64,000 nucleotides of DNA from assembly GCA_944472135.2 (NCBI GenBank), contig OX235263.1, positions 32,231,379 to 32,295,378 on the forward strand. The letters are read 5' to 3'. The DNA comes from Trichobilharzia regenti. Lineage: Eukaryota > Platyhelminthes > Trematoda > Strigeidida > Schistosomatidae. Below the pieces are notes generated by a model. That model was not told the origin of the DNA and did not search any database. It saw only the letters and a list, made by a program, of their open reading frames with translations. The translations under genes and the position numbers were made by a program. This document shows positions 1 through 11,369 of the stretch, in pieces. How positions within the stretch are numbered: the first letter of the stretch is position 1; each line of letters begins with the position of its first letter.

Positions 1-339
1 TTGTTTCTGAGCCTCTTGTAATATATATCAGGTTGAAAATAATTGTCACCTTTTATTCTCCTTTAAAATTATTTCTCCAGTTATCAAACATTAATTTTGC
101 ATACGTTGTAACTGTTTTTCAATCTTATGTAATCTTGTCTCTAAACTTCTTGTTATCTATATTTGTACCTTCAAACTTTCATATCAAGTTGGAAGTTATT
201 ATCACGTTTGTTACTATATGGAATCAAATAAATAATTGTATCCATGTAAACAAATGTATATAAATGCGATTGTACAGATGCTTTTGGGAATGAAATTGCC
301 GAAAAAATCGCCATCTTTGCTGAACTTCTTCTTTTCCCT
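1..339 (-). mobile_element. PLE tail region (non-coding remnant)
   Basis: No gene is visible. The minus strand of about 236-339 carries a block (gttcag, gcaaag, tgtacaatcgcattta) that matches plus-strand blocks at 19404-19475 and, more weakly, 26000-26050. At 19404 the block lies about 150 bp after a Penelope-like endonuclease, so I infer a PLE tail in reverse orientation. Positions 1-235 are AT-rich and probably belong to the same tail. The small open frames here look like chance. Confidence 0.35.
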
Positions 340-351
340 AAAATGTTAAAT

Positions 352-581
352 TTTTTCCCTTCACGTTCCCAGTGGAACATAGGTCTTCAAGCTAGAGGCT
401 TGAAGTTTCTGTAGCAGTGTTTATTTCACAGGATGGGGTTGCTAGCCTCATGCCCAACCCTTCCTCTTTACCAGCATTATTTGTGGCTTAGCGAGGTAAA
501 AGAGTGCGTCCAGTGGCCGGGGATCGAACCCCGGACCATGTGCATGATCGGCGAGCGTCCTGACCGCTATGCCACCGACGC
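352..581 (-). mobile_element. SINE-A copy, tRNA-headed, with target duplication
   Basis: Read on the minus strand, it starts with a tRNA-like head (cgtcggtggcatagcggtca, box B ggttcgatcccc), continues through the shared body (aagccacaaat, gctagcaaccccatcc) and ends with the tail hairpin gttccactgggaac. A 12-bp duplication, aaaatgttaaat, flanks it at 340-351 and 582-593, the expected mark of LINE-type retroposition. It is nearly full length and among the better conserved copies. Confidence 0.85.
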
Positions 582-593
582 AAAATGTTAAAT

Positions 594-1429
594 AGCACCT
601 AAAATTTTGTACCAAATAATCGTCTTATTGTTGTCACTGGCGAAATTTATGATTGTGGGTAACTCGAAGAAGTTTTGATTAGCTATGCAGTAAAACACAA
701 ATATTGATATTTCCAGAGTTTGAACCACGAACATGAGTGTTGGTCGTTACAGCTGAAATGAAATGTTTGTTTTCCAACTGAAGACTTAAAACAAGTAAAG
801 AGCACACTCTTCTGTCACAGTAACAACAATACATCGAAAGTATGAAGAGTACAGTTTACATGAAAAAAAACGTTCATTTATAATGAAAATAAACAACATT
901 TTGAACAAAACTACAGTTTCCAATTATAGTAGGTTCAAATTAATTCTTATAAAATTAATTTTCATGCAAAGAAATAAGAAGTAATTAGACCATTTTGACA
1001 AGTTCACATATTTTCAAGAAATACTATGATATTTTGGTTAATATTGGCTACAGGTGATTCATACTCACACTATCACATTTTCGTATTTATAAGTGTGGTG
1101 TAAATGAGTCAGAATATTTATTATTCATACTATACTTACATGCTAACAGATGTCAGCTACTGCAGCTTTTGCTGGTCATTATTATGAATGAACTACTGTC
1201 TGACACAGTGACATATGCATATGTATACATGTAGGACAGCTATTTTTTATTTCTTTTCTTTGCATTCATTTTCTGATGAGTAAGAATTCAATACACCATT
1301 TTTCATTCATATTTACAAACAAGTAACTATATACATTCATATGATAGATACTGAAATTTGCACTAGTACAGAATATTTGTAGCTCAGCATGATAATTGGG
1401 ATTATAACGACCAGATTTATTCGGTTATG
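594..1429. other. Unassigned AT-rich stretch
   Basis: No coding frame, repeat or structured RNA that I can support. Stops are dense in all frames. Confidence 0.6.
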
Positions 1430-2080
1430 TTCTGAACTCAAAAAAATTGATCCCCGCGTTCTACTTTATAGTCAACAAAGCTTTATTGAGACATTCACTA
1501 TAACGAAACGTCTCAAAAGCAAAGAAAAGACGATTATTCCCTAATATTTTAGCAGTTCTATTAAGCAGTAATAACATCAAAACTGAAATTCACATCAGCG
1601 GTGGTTATGAAATTGATAAACAGGCAATGTAGGTTTCTAAGTGCAAAACAACTACTGTAAGACAAAATTAGTTAACCAAAAATCAACTATAGAAGGTACC
1701 TTAAAGTCAAAGAGAATATTCCCAACGAAGTTGGATCAAAAGCTCTATCCACAATAATCACACACCAAGGCTTCCCGCAGACAGTCCCAGGTTAGAATAA
1801 CCTTCTAAATAAACTCAAACAAACCCCCTATCGTCAAACAACACACACAAACACAACCACAAAGAGAAGTATTACAGTTAAAGGTTAACCATTGACAAAG
1901 GCAAATAATAAGATCAAATCACCATGTGATGTGCAAGTTACAAATTAATGATACATTGTCTAGGGGAAAAACGTATAATAATTACAAAGTTATTTAAAGC
2001 GTTTAAATAAGTATTTATAATACAAGTAGATCGTTCAGGAGGGACTTTCCAAACTATTTGTCCACTTCTATGACAGCTTG
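1430..2080 (+). repeat. Dispersed repeat X, copy 1
   Basis: About 650 bp that align by eye with 7650-8480 and 23130-23770. Shared words include aacaaaattagtta, aatattcccaac and agaagtatta. No convincing protein frame is seen in any copy, so this is either a non-coding element or an untranslated part of a larger one. The family is not recognised. Confidence 0.55.
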
Positions 2081-2329
2081 ATAATCATGCTGAGCATTTT
2101 TGTTCGACAGTGAGTATCTCACCGGTATATACAATTATTCTATGAGTAATTACTGTTTCTTTATGTCTTCTTTTAGATCTCCACAAACTCTTTACAAATG
2201 AAGAAGCCTGAAACTCAAAGATCTTCCGAGTCTTACAACTGCCATTGACTGCTATCCAATGGAAGTGGGACACAAAGTGGGTTTTCAAACTACATTCGCC
2301 ATTATCATTGGTGGAATATACGTATTAGG

Positions 2330-2625
2330 TCATATGAGAAATTAAAAAGACAAGTGCAGCAACGAAAATTTACTTTTCGATGAGGTCATCAATTATGCTG
2401 TGCATTCGACTATGTGTAGTAGCTAGGTTAGAAGGTTCCAGAACTGTTTTCAGCCGAGAGTTAAATTATAACGAATAATAAGATTACAAATAGGAATTAA
2501 AATATAATAACAAAATAAACTGGAATTTGGGATAAAAACATAATAGATAATAATTATTAAGAAAACTGACTTTTTGTGTAATTAGAGGTTACAAAATGTA
2601 GTACTAACGAAACAATTTTTGTTTC
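2330..2625 (-). mobile_element. PLE tail block
   Basis: Matches 41340-41600 in the same orientation (ttacttttcgatgaggtca against ttcttttcgacgaagtca, then a run of nearly repeated aattag/aattaaaat units). At 41 kb this block is downstream of a minus-strand PLE endonuclease, hence the minus assignment. Here it stands next to a plus-strand endonuclease remnant, an inverted arrangement seen at other PLE copies in the window. Confidence 0.5.
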
Positions 2626-2689
2626 TTGCAAGAAACTATTCAACAAGCACGTGAAAGACAAACTGTCAAACAGGGCTTATTTAGCATGC

Positions 2690-3017
2690 TTATTCTGGTT
2701 CATTTTTGCAGCTTAGTACAACGGCCATATCATCTGTCCGTTTGTACAACGTACTTGGAAACACTCTCCAGTCTGATTAGCAAATGGAGGACGTAGGCAT
2801 GTATAAAGCTCGATGACAGAATGTCCACTGAATTCGGAACATTCAGCTTTATTTGAAAAGTCCTTCCAAGTCCTACACAAAATCCTAACAAATATCTCAA
2901 AGGCAGTAAGATCAAGGCATGTGGGCATAGCTGAGACACTAGTGATCCAGATGTTTAAGCCAACAGTATATATTTAAAAGAAATACGCCCAACCTTTATC
3001 TTTACCATGGCTACCAT
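2690..3017 (+). pseudogene. PLE GIY-YIG endonuclease C-terminus, degenerate
   Basis: Penelope-like elements encode a reverse transcriptase followed by a GIY-YIG endonuclease that nicks the target. Here the C-terminal block is readable on the plus strand (GIAETLVIQMFKP, stop, KKYAQPLSLPWLP, stop at about 3017). It corresponds to the AEA-AI...CIQKKFVQ-L-LPW block of intact copies. The preceding part is recognisable mainly by nucleotide similarity to the reverse complement of 41916-42120. Stops and frameshifts make it a dead remnant. Confidence 0.65.
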
Positions 3018-3519
3018 AAACAGTAAATTCTGTCAATAGTGATTATGGTATTATGTTTCTTATCTAAACTTCCTGTGTCTTTGTAAATATTACATTTGAA
3101 TCTCAGTTAATAATCTTGGTAAGTCTATACTTGGCCGAAAATAGTTCAGCAGCTTCCTCAGTCAATTACTAATATACACATGAATGTACAGCCTTACTGA
3201 TAACCTCGTGAAAAAGGAAATTTTGTTCGCTGCAACCGCCGTTATCAACAAAAACGGAAATGCAACTTAATTTCTATTTATTGAATGTGTAGACATCAGA
3301 AAAATCAAACCAAACTTGTGTATCCCAATGGAAACAGTGATTAATTCTGTTTTGTCACCTGTTACATAATTATACATTCCGTCTTTTGGTGTTTTTTACC
3401 ATTGTCATTAATATTGTTATTATGGCTTTTTCTGACCCACTTATCTCAACTCACATAAATGATTTCCAATCATTTACAAATGCTTACACTTATAGTGTTG
3501 CGTAATCTTCTTTCCACTG
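3018..3519. other. Unassigned stretch
   Basis: Follows the PLE remnant. AT-rich, no coding frame or recognised repeat; part may be PLE 3' flank. Confidence 0.5.
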
Positions 3520-3790
3520 GTATATTACTGGCTCATTATTGTTTTTGTTGTTATTAAGTCAGCTAACAAAACTCGAATATTTTTCCAAACTTATGATAAA
3601 TAACCACACTCTTTCCGTGTTAGTTGTAACTGATTATGCCGTCAAATATCACCAATCACTGTTTCGAAACTTCAGCTAATCGAATGAAAATGTGTTTGTT
3701 CTTATTTTGTTATTACCGTGTGTATTTTATACTCTCTACAGTTGAAGAGAAGCCTCGAAATAAAATATTCCAATGATCATCAAAGTAACA
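3520..3790 (+). repeat. Dispersed repeat Y, copy 1
   Basis: The reverse complement occurs at 47030-47300. Shared words: aacttatgataaataaccac and gaagagaagcctcgaaataa. No protein frame. The family is not recognised; the two copies are 43 kb apart and inverted. Confidence 0.6.
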
Positions 3791-3860
3791 CGCTCTATAA
3801 GGTAATTTGAAGAGACTTGTAAATGTGAAAATTTTTAAAGCTTTTTATTTCCTTTATATT

Positions 3861-4051
3861 ACCGTTGGAACATAGGGCTTAAAGCTAGAGGCTTGAAGTT
3901 TGGTAGCAGTGATATTTATTTTTACAGGATGAGGTTGCTAGCCCTATGTCCAACCTTCCCGTTTGACCAGTCTTATTACTAGCTCAGAGGGTGAAGAGGT
4001 GCGTCGCGAGGCCGGAGATCGAACCCCTGACCACATGCGTGGTTGGCGAGT
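3861..4051 (-). mobile_element. SINE-A copy, head-truncated
   Basis: Minus-strand SINE-A. The tail (ttccaacggt), the body (gctagcaacctcat) and box B (ggttcgatctcc) are readable. The 5' head stops near box A, and a SINE-B copy follows about 15 bp later. No clear target duplication. Confidence 0.75.
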
Positions 4052-4065
4052 GAAATGTTGGAATA

Positions 4066-4262
4066 TTATTTATTTTTTCAAATGTGGCTAGGGACTGATA
4101 TCAGTTAGAGAAAACCGAAGGGCAATACTGGACAGATGTTTCGTCCAAGTTTGGTATTAACCGAGAATACGCATCCACTGGGGTTCGAACTTACGCAAGC
4201 TCGAAGGCCATTCAAACATTAGGACTCGATACAATGGCCAATCAATTTTAAATTCTACCAAT
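4066..4262 (-). mobile_element. SINE-B copy
   Basis: Second tRNA-like family. The minus strand shows a box-B-like cgaaccccagt and a tail ending in gatatcagtccctagcca, then AT-rich bases. It aligns with the better preserved copies at 15671-16050 and 44800-45135. Confidence 0.65.
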
Positions 4263-4521
4263 TTCTGTCTTTAAATCGTTGTCTGATTGATACCATTCAA
4301 ATTTGTTTATAAATGAAATCCTTACGAACTAACTTTTAGAACAAAACAACAACATGATCTTCGGTTTGATTGGTTGTAAAGCCTTCAACACTGCCAAACA
4401 GTCTCTCATAAATGTAGCTATGGCCCATGAGATACCTACAATATATATTCAGATGCCATTAGTCTATGCTGAAAATGTACTTTCATGGGTTTAAAAACGA
4501 TTTTCATTTTCACGTTTATTT

Positions 4522-4760
4522 TTTTATTCTTTTTTTCTTCACTTTCCCCGGTGGAACATACGGCTTCAAGCTATTGGCTTGAAGTTTCTGTAACAGTGTT
4601 TAATTTTACAGTTTGGGGCTGCTAGCCTCATGCTCAACCTTTCCTCTTTACCAGCATTATTTCTGGCTTAGCGAGGTAAAGGAGTGCGTCAGTGGCCGGG
4701 ATCGAACCCCGGACCAGGTATATGGTCGGCGAGCGTCCTAACCACTACACCACCGACGCA
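4522..4760 (-). mobile_element. SINE-A copy with target duplication
   Basis: Near full length: minus-strand head tgcgtcggtggtgtagtggt, box B ggttcgatcccg, body, and tail gttccaccggggaaag. An 11-bp duplication, cacgtttattt, flanks it at 4511-4521 and 4761-4771. Confidence 0.85.
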
Positions 4761-4771
4761 CACGTTTATTT

Positions 4772-6610
4772 ACTACACTATATTCTGATTTTTGTTTGTT
4801 TTAGTATATATTACTAAAATAAATTAGAAGAAATATATTCCCTTTCTGGCGTCTATTGTATTTTGGTGAAATAAACAATAATTCACTCACTGATCAGACT
4901 AAACATTTGCGTTTCAAATTATGAGATCAAACCAAGTCTACTGATAATGAAAACAACAATGTCAGTAGATTCTTTCTTCTTTGTTCTTTTCATCATTTTT
5001 CATTCTTTTTGCCCATACTTGTAAGTTTGTGAGAGAATTTTTTGTTATAATATTGAAGAAGGGAGGCTATTTGTTTGTTTATTTTATTATTTTATGGCAA
5101 CTTGTTTTCTCCTTTTTATCTAAACATGCGAGTGTGGTATATTTTGTATTTTCCCTCTTCGTCGCCTTTTTTTAAAAATTTTCTTCACGAATATTACTGT
5201 GTTCCCTTGTCTACCCCGTCCCACTTTTTTCTAACAAAAAACAAACATTTATTTGTAGAATAAACCTCATGCAATGAACAACAAATACACGTAAATACAT
5301 ACACACCATGTACATGAATGGAGCATGTCGACCTGAACGTGTAGTCTGTAAATCATCGTCATCATCATCATTCTCATCAACATCGTTTTTCTGCACAAAT
5401 TTTTGAAACAAGACAAAGAAATGAATTTATGGGTTCTGTGGTTTTTCTTAATGTTCATTTTCACCATAAAACAAGAGCTATATAAAAGTGTAAAATGAAA
5501 AATGGGAAATAAAAGGTGAAGAATGTGTTTTATTTTATTTTTTTCTGTACAGGATGGTTTTTGATTTTTACTATATTTTCGGTGAAATGATTACAACTAA
5601 TAATTACATTTTCAAAGCGTATTTGTCAGTACAACATATGGTTGTAAGTGGTTATTCTTAAGCATTACGACATTATGTATCCCGTGTTGTAGAGTAATTC
5701 ATTTAGTTGTTTTGTAGGAAGTGAATAGATGTGCTAAAGTCATTTAAATATATTTAAAGTTTTTTTCGTGCATTTGCTATATTGGAAAGAAAATAAATTG
5801 TCATTATGATGTACAATAAATCGACATTACTGTTTTGTAACGGCAGAAGGTAAGAGAAATAGTGATGAAGTTTTTATTAGGGAAATGAACACGCCATATT
5901 TACGCATTTTTAATCACGTTGAATGTGGACTATTTCAGCGAATAATAAACTGTTCTGATTGGTCATCGATTTGCCGAAGGTTTAACTTTGAGACAAAACG
6001 TTGTTCAATGAGATTATTTTCAACGTAAACTGAATCCAGACTTGAGGAAGAAACACTTCTATCCTTAAGCCATCAACTAAAAATAATGATTTCAATTTTC
6101 GGCCGCTTCCTATCAGTCTGGATCTATATAGCAGACGCCATACTCATCCCTGATCAAATTGTTTCGAGAGGAGCCATTCCAAACATTTTGGTTCTGCCCA
6201 GTCTTCTTACATGTGCTTATCCCACTGCATCCATCTATGAAGTTGGCTATCGCTAACATGTTTTGTATGTCTCCTCTTAGTGACAGTGTACTGTCTGTTC
6301 CACTTTGGAAGGAATACCTGTGAACGTGGCCCCCATCCAGCTGTGTTCTTTCTTTTTTTACACTTTACTTGATCTCTGACTGTAAATGTTATGCATTTTA
6401 TCTTTCCTCTGTGTTCAGATTTTGTGGCGTCTATCTTCTGTTTATGCTTCTTTGCGTTCCATTCATAATCCATTCATTCATAATCCACTATTGGTGAATG
6501 GCTCGGGTTGTGCTGTGTATCAGTAAGCGTGGTCTCCCACCATATGTCAACAGTAAAGGTGACTGCTTTGTTGTTTCCTGGGCGCTAGTACGATGTGGTC
6601 ATAGAAACAA
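4772..6610. other. Unassigned stretch with small CAT-rich tract
   Basis: No supported gene. A short imperfect CAT tract (about 5355-5372) accounts for a spurious Asp-rich minus-strand frame. The stretch 6100-6600 is somewhat more GC-rich and could be an old element, but I recognise no domain in it. Confidence 0.5.
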
Positions 6611-6824
6611 TGGAAGCTCCGTCTCTCAAACTAAAGGCCTGAAGTTTCCGTAGCAGTGGTGGATATTTTTACGGGATGGGGCTACCGATCCCATGCCCAA
6701 CCTTCCCACTTTTACCAGTCTCATTACTGGCTTAGCGAGGTAGAGGAATGCGTCGGCCGCGGATCGAATTCTAGACCACGTGAGGAGTGGTTAGCGAGCA
6801 TCCTACCTCTGTGCCACCGACGCA
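6611..6824 (-). mobile_element. SINE-A copy, diverged
   Basis: Minus-strand head gcgtcggtggcacagaggta, a damaged box B (agaattcgatccg), a well conserved body (aagccagtaatgagactgg) and a weak tail. The flanking duplication is not obvious. Confidence 0.8.
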
Positions 6825-7649
6825 TTCATTTAAGTTTATTAAAACTATTTTTAATATACATTATCAGCTGGGCTCTTAGTAATTAAATACTTCTTCAGTC
6901 ATGGCATTTAATGTATTCAGAATTGTTTTATACCCGTGTATAGAACTGTCTATTAAACAACCGTATAAAACTTCACCAACAATTATCTTCCATAAGCAGT
7001 CCATTTTGACCTAATTTATGTTAATATTAATATTTTACAATACATTTTATCAGCATCCATTAACGTTTGTTTAGTTAGGCAACATGACAGATTTGACAGA
7101 CAAAGCATGTTTGACACAGTACTAATTACCCCCTGCATTATCTGCAATGCAACACAGTATGTTGACAAAGTTTCAGTCGACTATGGAGACTGAATTATCT
7201 GTAGAAAAATCAAGATATACGAATGATAAAACAAAAATGCAATTAAATCAGGATATCCATTTATATTTAATTACTAAACACAGATATGATCCATGACGTT
7301 TTATTTTTTTGTAGATTTTGCCTATCACAACTATGAATAAATTTACTATATTTTTTCGTGTGCTTAATAAAAATATTGTATTACTAAATCCTTTCGTGTA
7401 TATTGCTATGACCCGATGATTTTGCTACATTGTGAGTTCAGGTTTTCGTTTACAGATCTTTCGACAGTAATCTAGACAGTGCCTTCATTGCTCTTTACTA
7501 TGAACTCACTTAGGATATTCTATATTGTCGTGACCATTTGTAGACTAGATGAGAAAAACAGTCTGAGATTTTGGAAGAAACCTTAACAGTGTATATTGTT
7601 ATTACTGTAACAATGAAGGACGACTTGTTGTGGTTGGAAAGCAGGAGAC
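6825..7649. other. Unassigned AT-rich stretch
   Basis: No gene or repeat that I can support. Confidence 0.55.
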
Positions 7650-8480
7650 AGATCTCTGAGTTCTACTCTACAAGTGACCAAAACTTTCTTGAATGACGCA
7701 CAGTCAAGAAAACGCCTCAAAGATAACAAAAAGACGGCTATAAACAATAAATTCTTTGATTCTGTTTAATAATCACAACATATCAGAACGCAAAATTACT
7801 TCAACAGTGATGTTATGAAGGTTCACAAGTCAGATAAATTTATAGCACAAAAAAGGTACTGTAAAACAAAATTAGTTGATCAAAGATCAACTGAAAGAAG
7901 TATCTTAGAATTAAATTGAATATTCCCAACAAGGTAGGATCAAAATTTCTATCCTTAAGAATTACACATGAAATCCTCTCGCGGACAGTTCAAGGCGAGA
8001 ATGACATTCATTCATTCAGACAAAGTCATATCATTAAGCAGCACATTACAAGTGTATCGCAAAATCATAAAGAGAAGCATTACAATTGGAGATTTAACAA
8101 GGACAAAGACAAATAATGAGTTAAGTCATCGGGCGATTTGCAAACGTTAGGGCAACGATCTATAAACTAGGAGAAAAAAGGAAAATGGTAACTATGTTAT
8201 CTGAAATATTCAAATAAATATCACTATTGTGCGTCAGTGGCACAGTGGTAATGAGTCTCACCGACCATGCATATGGTCCGTAATTCTATCCCCTGCCGAT
8301 GCACACCTGATATCAATTGTCAGCCTGTAAAATTTGGGCTACCGATATCACATGCTGAAAACTCCAAGCCTATACCGAAATACGGCGTGGAATCAAGCTA
8401 TAATCAAAATAAAAATAAATAAACAGTTCACGAGGGATTTTCTAAATAGTTATTCCGTTACAATCACTTTCAATGGTTTG
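7650..8480 (+). repeat. Dispersed repeat X, copy 2, split by a SINE-C
   Basis: Matches 1430-2080 and 23130-23770. After a SINE-C insertion (8223-8422) the repeat resumes at 8425 (ttcacgagggattttc), matching copy 1 (ttcaggagggactttcc). The SINE is therefore younger than this copy. Confidence 0.55.
8223..8422 (+). mobile_element. SINE-C copy (SINE-A-like head, different tail)
   Basis: The head gtgcgtcagtggcacagtgg with a gaccatgcatatggtc arm is the head seen in SINE-A. After the head it reads cacctgatatca, gggctaccgatatc and tacggcgtggaatcaagct, then an aaataaa tail. This tail is unrelated to SINE-A and is shared with 32935-33130. It splits a repeat X copy. Confidence 0.75.
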
Positions 8481-9209
8481 GTGGAATTAACTAAAGTTTT
8501 ATGAAAAATGTCATTACAGGAAATATTGTTAGACCTAATTTAGGTGTATCAGGAATTCTCTTATTTGTTGTATCTCTTATAAAATGATCTAATAAAATTT
8601 AGCTGCCATTCATATCGCTTGGTGACAGTGTTTGTGAGATGAAAATTCGAATCTTTGGGAGGAAATCACTTTTTACGAGATTGTGGATACGGTATACTGA
8701 CTTGCGTTATTAAATTTGAGGCTTAAGAGGAGAGCTTCTTGATGACTACTTTCAACCATCCTGTGATGACTCAAAGTGTTCCGCGACGGCTATTTGCCTG
8801 TCCGGATGGCTATACTTCAGAGCTACTTGGTGGAATTCAATCGACATTAAGGATAAGATATTAGTTACTTCTTGATGACAAATCCTTGATGCACTTAAGG
8901 CGGCCTGCTTAAATCGTTGAGCTACCGAAGTCACTTTCCTCCAAAATGCTTAATTTCGTCTGGATTTATAATTGTTTTAATCGTCCAGTTATATCAAATG
9001 ACCTATACATAAACTTGCGCAATGATTTAACTTGTTCCCAAGTAAACGCTGTAAATTCTTCAACGAAATGAAGATATACTTCAGATTATTACTTTACATG
9101 TGAATCCTGTGTGAAGAAAAAAGTACTTTGCAACTGAATACGCTGAAAATTTTTGTACCGTATATTCGCATACTGTTCTAAATAAAGCTTTACCATTACT
9201 ATTATTATT
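8481..9209. other. Unassigned stretch
   Basis: A 60-codon minus-strand frame at 8752-8934 has somewhat gene-like composition, but I recognise no family and see no splice or promoter context. Confidence 0.45.
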
Positions 9210-9480
9210 AAACCAGGTAAACAACTGGCTGTTTGCTACTTAGGCGTGTTGTAATCTTCGAAGAGGAAAACCTTAAGTGGTAGTGGGCACCACAGCCTCG
9301 GGTGGAATGCGAATGAGAAAAAATTAACTGAGCGTCCGAGTAAAACGTGGCGGAGATCTTTTGAGGAGGAGATGAAATCCTACAGGAAGTCGGACAGCCA
9401 GCCAGAGATGACTGCAAAGGACAGGATGGAATAAGGATTTGCTGTTAAAGCCTTTTGTTTCACTGGAAAACTAAAGTAAT
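9210..9480 (+). mobile_element. RTE 3'-end fragment
   Basis: Plus strand carries the C-terminal region and tail of an RTE copy: ggtggaatgcgaatgag, gtccgagtaaaacgtggcgg, gaggaggagatgaaatcc, ending in gttaaagccttttgtttcac, similar to the RTE tail gaagccctatgttcc. It is 5' truncated. No open frame remains. Confidence 0.6.
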
Positions 9481-10117
9481 GACAATAATATTATAATAAT
9501 CATAAATGAACACTACTCATTCACTGAGAAACACTCAGTAAACGGCCCTCTTTTTCTTTCTTTCACTGTTATATTGTTATTAACATTTTCATTTCATTTA
9601 ATTTTATATTCATGAGCTTATTGAATAATATTATGAATGTGGATGCCCTGTTTTAATTATTACCCCTATAATGATAAAGTTAGATGCAATGCTGTACTAC
9701 ATGCTGAAGATTTCATAAGTGTATCAAAAACTCTGTTTAGGAAAAAGCCATTATTATTATTAAGAAGAAACTACTAGAGTAAGAAGACTGAATTATCAGT
9801 TTACCCCTGATACATTCATTAGCACCATTGTTCTTACTAGGGAATGTCAAAGCTTCTCTAATGGCCTCTAATTTTCCAAGTGACAGCTTACAAGACGAAA
9901 AGTGTCTCTCATTTCAAGCTGTGACCATTTGACTTACACTGCATCTGCATGCTCGCTGAGTAATACTTTAGCTGTTAGTTACATGTCCTAATACACGTAA
10001 TTACCAAGAAATATATCGTGTGCTAGAACCGGGTCTCTATACAACTAATGACATCAAGAACACATTCGTCTTAGCAATCTTGTCTATTATAGTATTAATG
10101 TCATTCCTTTTGTTTCC
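9481..10117. other. Unassigned stretch
   Basis: No gene, repeat or structured element supported. Confidence 0.5.
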
Positions 10118-10487
10118 GATTAGAATATAGGTTTCCAAGAGCACATCTCCATAACATACTGTTCTCTGGAATCCTTTTTAGATAAATATGCTATTGTCCA
10201 CAAATTTCCATCTCCTACTCACACAATTGCTTCCATGTCACTCTGAAACACATGTCCAACTCGTTGCCTTGCATACGAACTCCACTTGAGGACCTAGCGC
10301 GTGATATCACCCGACAGTCACCTCAGCGATAATCCTATACATCTCCATTTTCTTCGGCATATTTATTGGTCAATAGGTTCTGGGCTGCTTCGTAACCAAA
10401 GGTCCGGATTGCTTATTGCTTCTGGCTATCTGATTTTCAGTATGAAGCCAGCAAAGGTAGCTGTTAAAAAAAGTCTGCAGTACTGAG
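10118..10487 (-). mobile_element. RTE 3'-end fragment
   Basis: The minus strand matches the RTE C-terminal coding region and tail: plus-strand words tctccattttcttcggcata, cgcgtgatatcacccgac and gtatgaagccagcaaag recur in the copies at 34.0-34.5 kb and 58.2-58.6 kb. The encoded region is the conserved stretch before the stop ([10 protein letters not shown] in the copy at 53-56 kb). No open frame. Confidence 0.7.
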
Positions 10488-10879
10488 TTTTGTGTATAAT
10501 TGACTAATAACAGTGCCTATTTTTACATATGCTCATAAAAAATACCAGCAACATCTTATATGTATACTATTTCAATAATACAGAGAGAGATATTGTCGTT
10601 CATTTATTCCACTAAATAAATAATAATTTTAAGCCATACTTAATGAAAGTTCACATGAGTATTCATGTATTCACAACACTATGATGCTTTTATTAGTAAC
10701 GTTTTCATCTTTATTTAACCGTCTGTTTATTTATACAGAGTAACAGTTGTCATTCATTTGTTTTAAAAAAGATAATAAGTATTAAAAAGTTTAACAAAAA
10801 TATCCAGGAATTTATTACATTTTTATACATTTATTTTACTTTCAAAACTTTGGTTAGTTTATTTTATATCAGAAAAAGA
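10488..10879. other. Unassigned AT-rich stretch
   Basis: No gene or repeat supported. Confidence 0.5.
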
Positions 10880-11190
10880 AAGATAGAATACAGGGGTAAT
10901 TAGTTTTGTAGTTGGTGGTTAGGATGAATGAGAGGAATAGAGGGGAAGTGAGGTAGGGAGAGAGAGGGAGACGGGGGGAAAACCAGAGAGGGAAATAGTG
11001 GAATATTATATATTTTTAATTATCATTCATATTCCATGCACTCATTCAACCTGATAGTTTATTATTATTATTATTATTATTAATATCTAGTTTGTATACG
11101 CATGATTCTTTACTTCTTTTCTCTCTATCTATCTCTTAAAGTTTTTCATTCAGTTGATTGACGTATTCAAATATGGCGCCAGACTGAATA
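10880..11190 (+). mobile_element. LTR/leader-like module ending in tggcgccaga
   Basis: A purine-rich block (10917-10995) is followed by an AT-rich stretch with a TTA repeat (about 11061-11082) and by gattgacgtattcaaatatg, which runs into ggcgccaga. The same order occurs at 28255-28490. tggcgcc resembles a retrovirus-like primer-binding site, so this could be an LTR or leader fragment. I see no matching second LTR. Confidence 0.35.
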
Positions 11191-11369
11191 AAGTAATGAT
11201 GATAATGAATACAGAATGAAGATAAGAGGAAAGCTCAAACTTCCTAGATTAGAATTTCTAAGTAAGATAACATTTACTACTGGCATACGCTCCATGTTTC
11301 TTTGTTTTTCTTGAAAAAAAGAGCCTCTTTTTGCTTGATTCTCCGTATTCTTGCAAAGGTAATTTAAAT

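Noticed and set aside
5211..5467. Asp- or Met-rich minus-strand frames
   Set aside because: Produced by a short CAT/ATC repeat; no domain and no context.
8752..8934. 60-codon minus-strand frame with ordinary-looking composition
   Set aside because: No recognisable family, splice site or repeat relation. Noted only in the gap entry.
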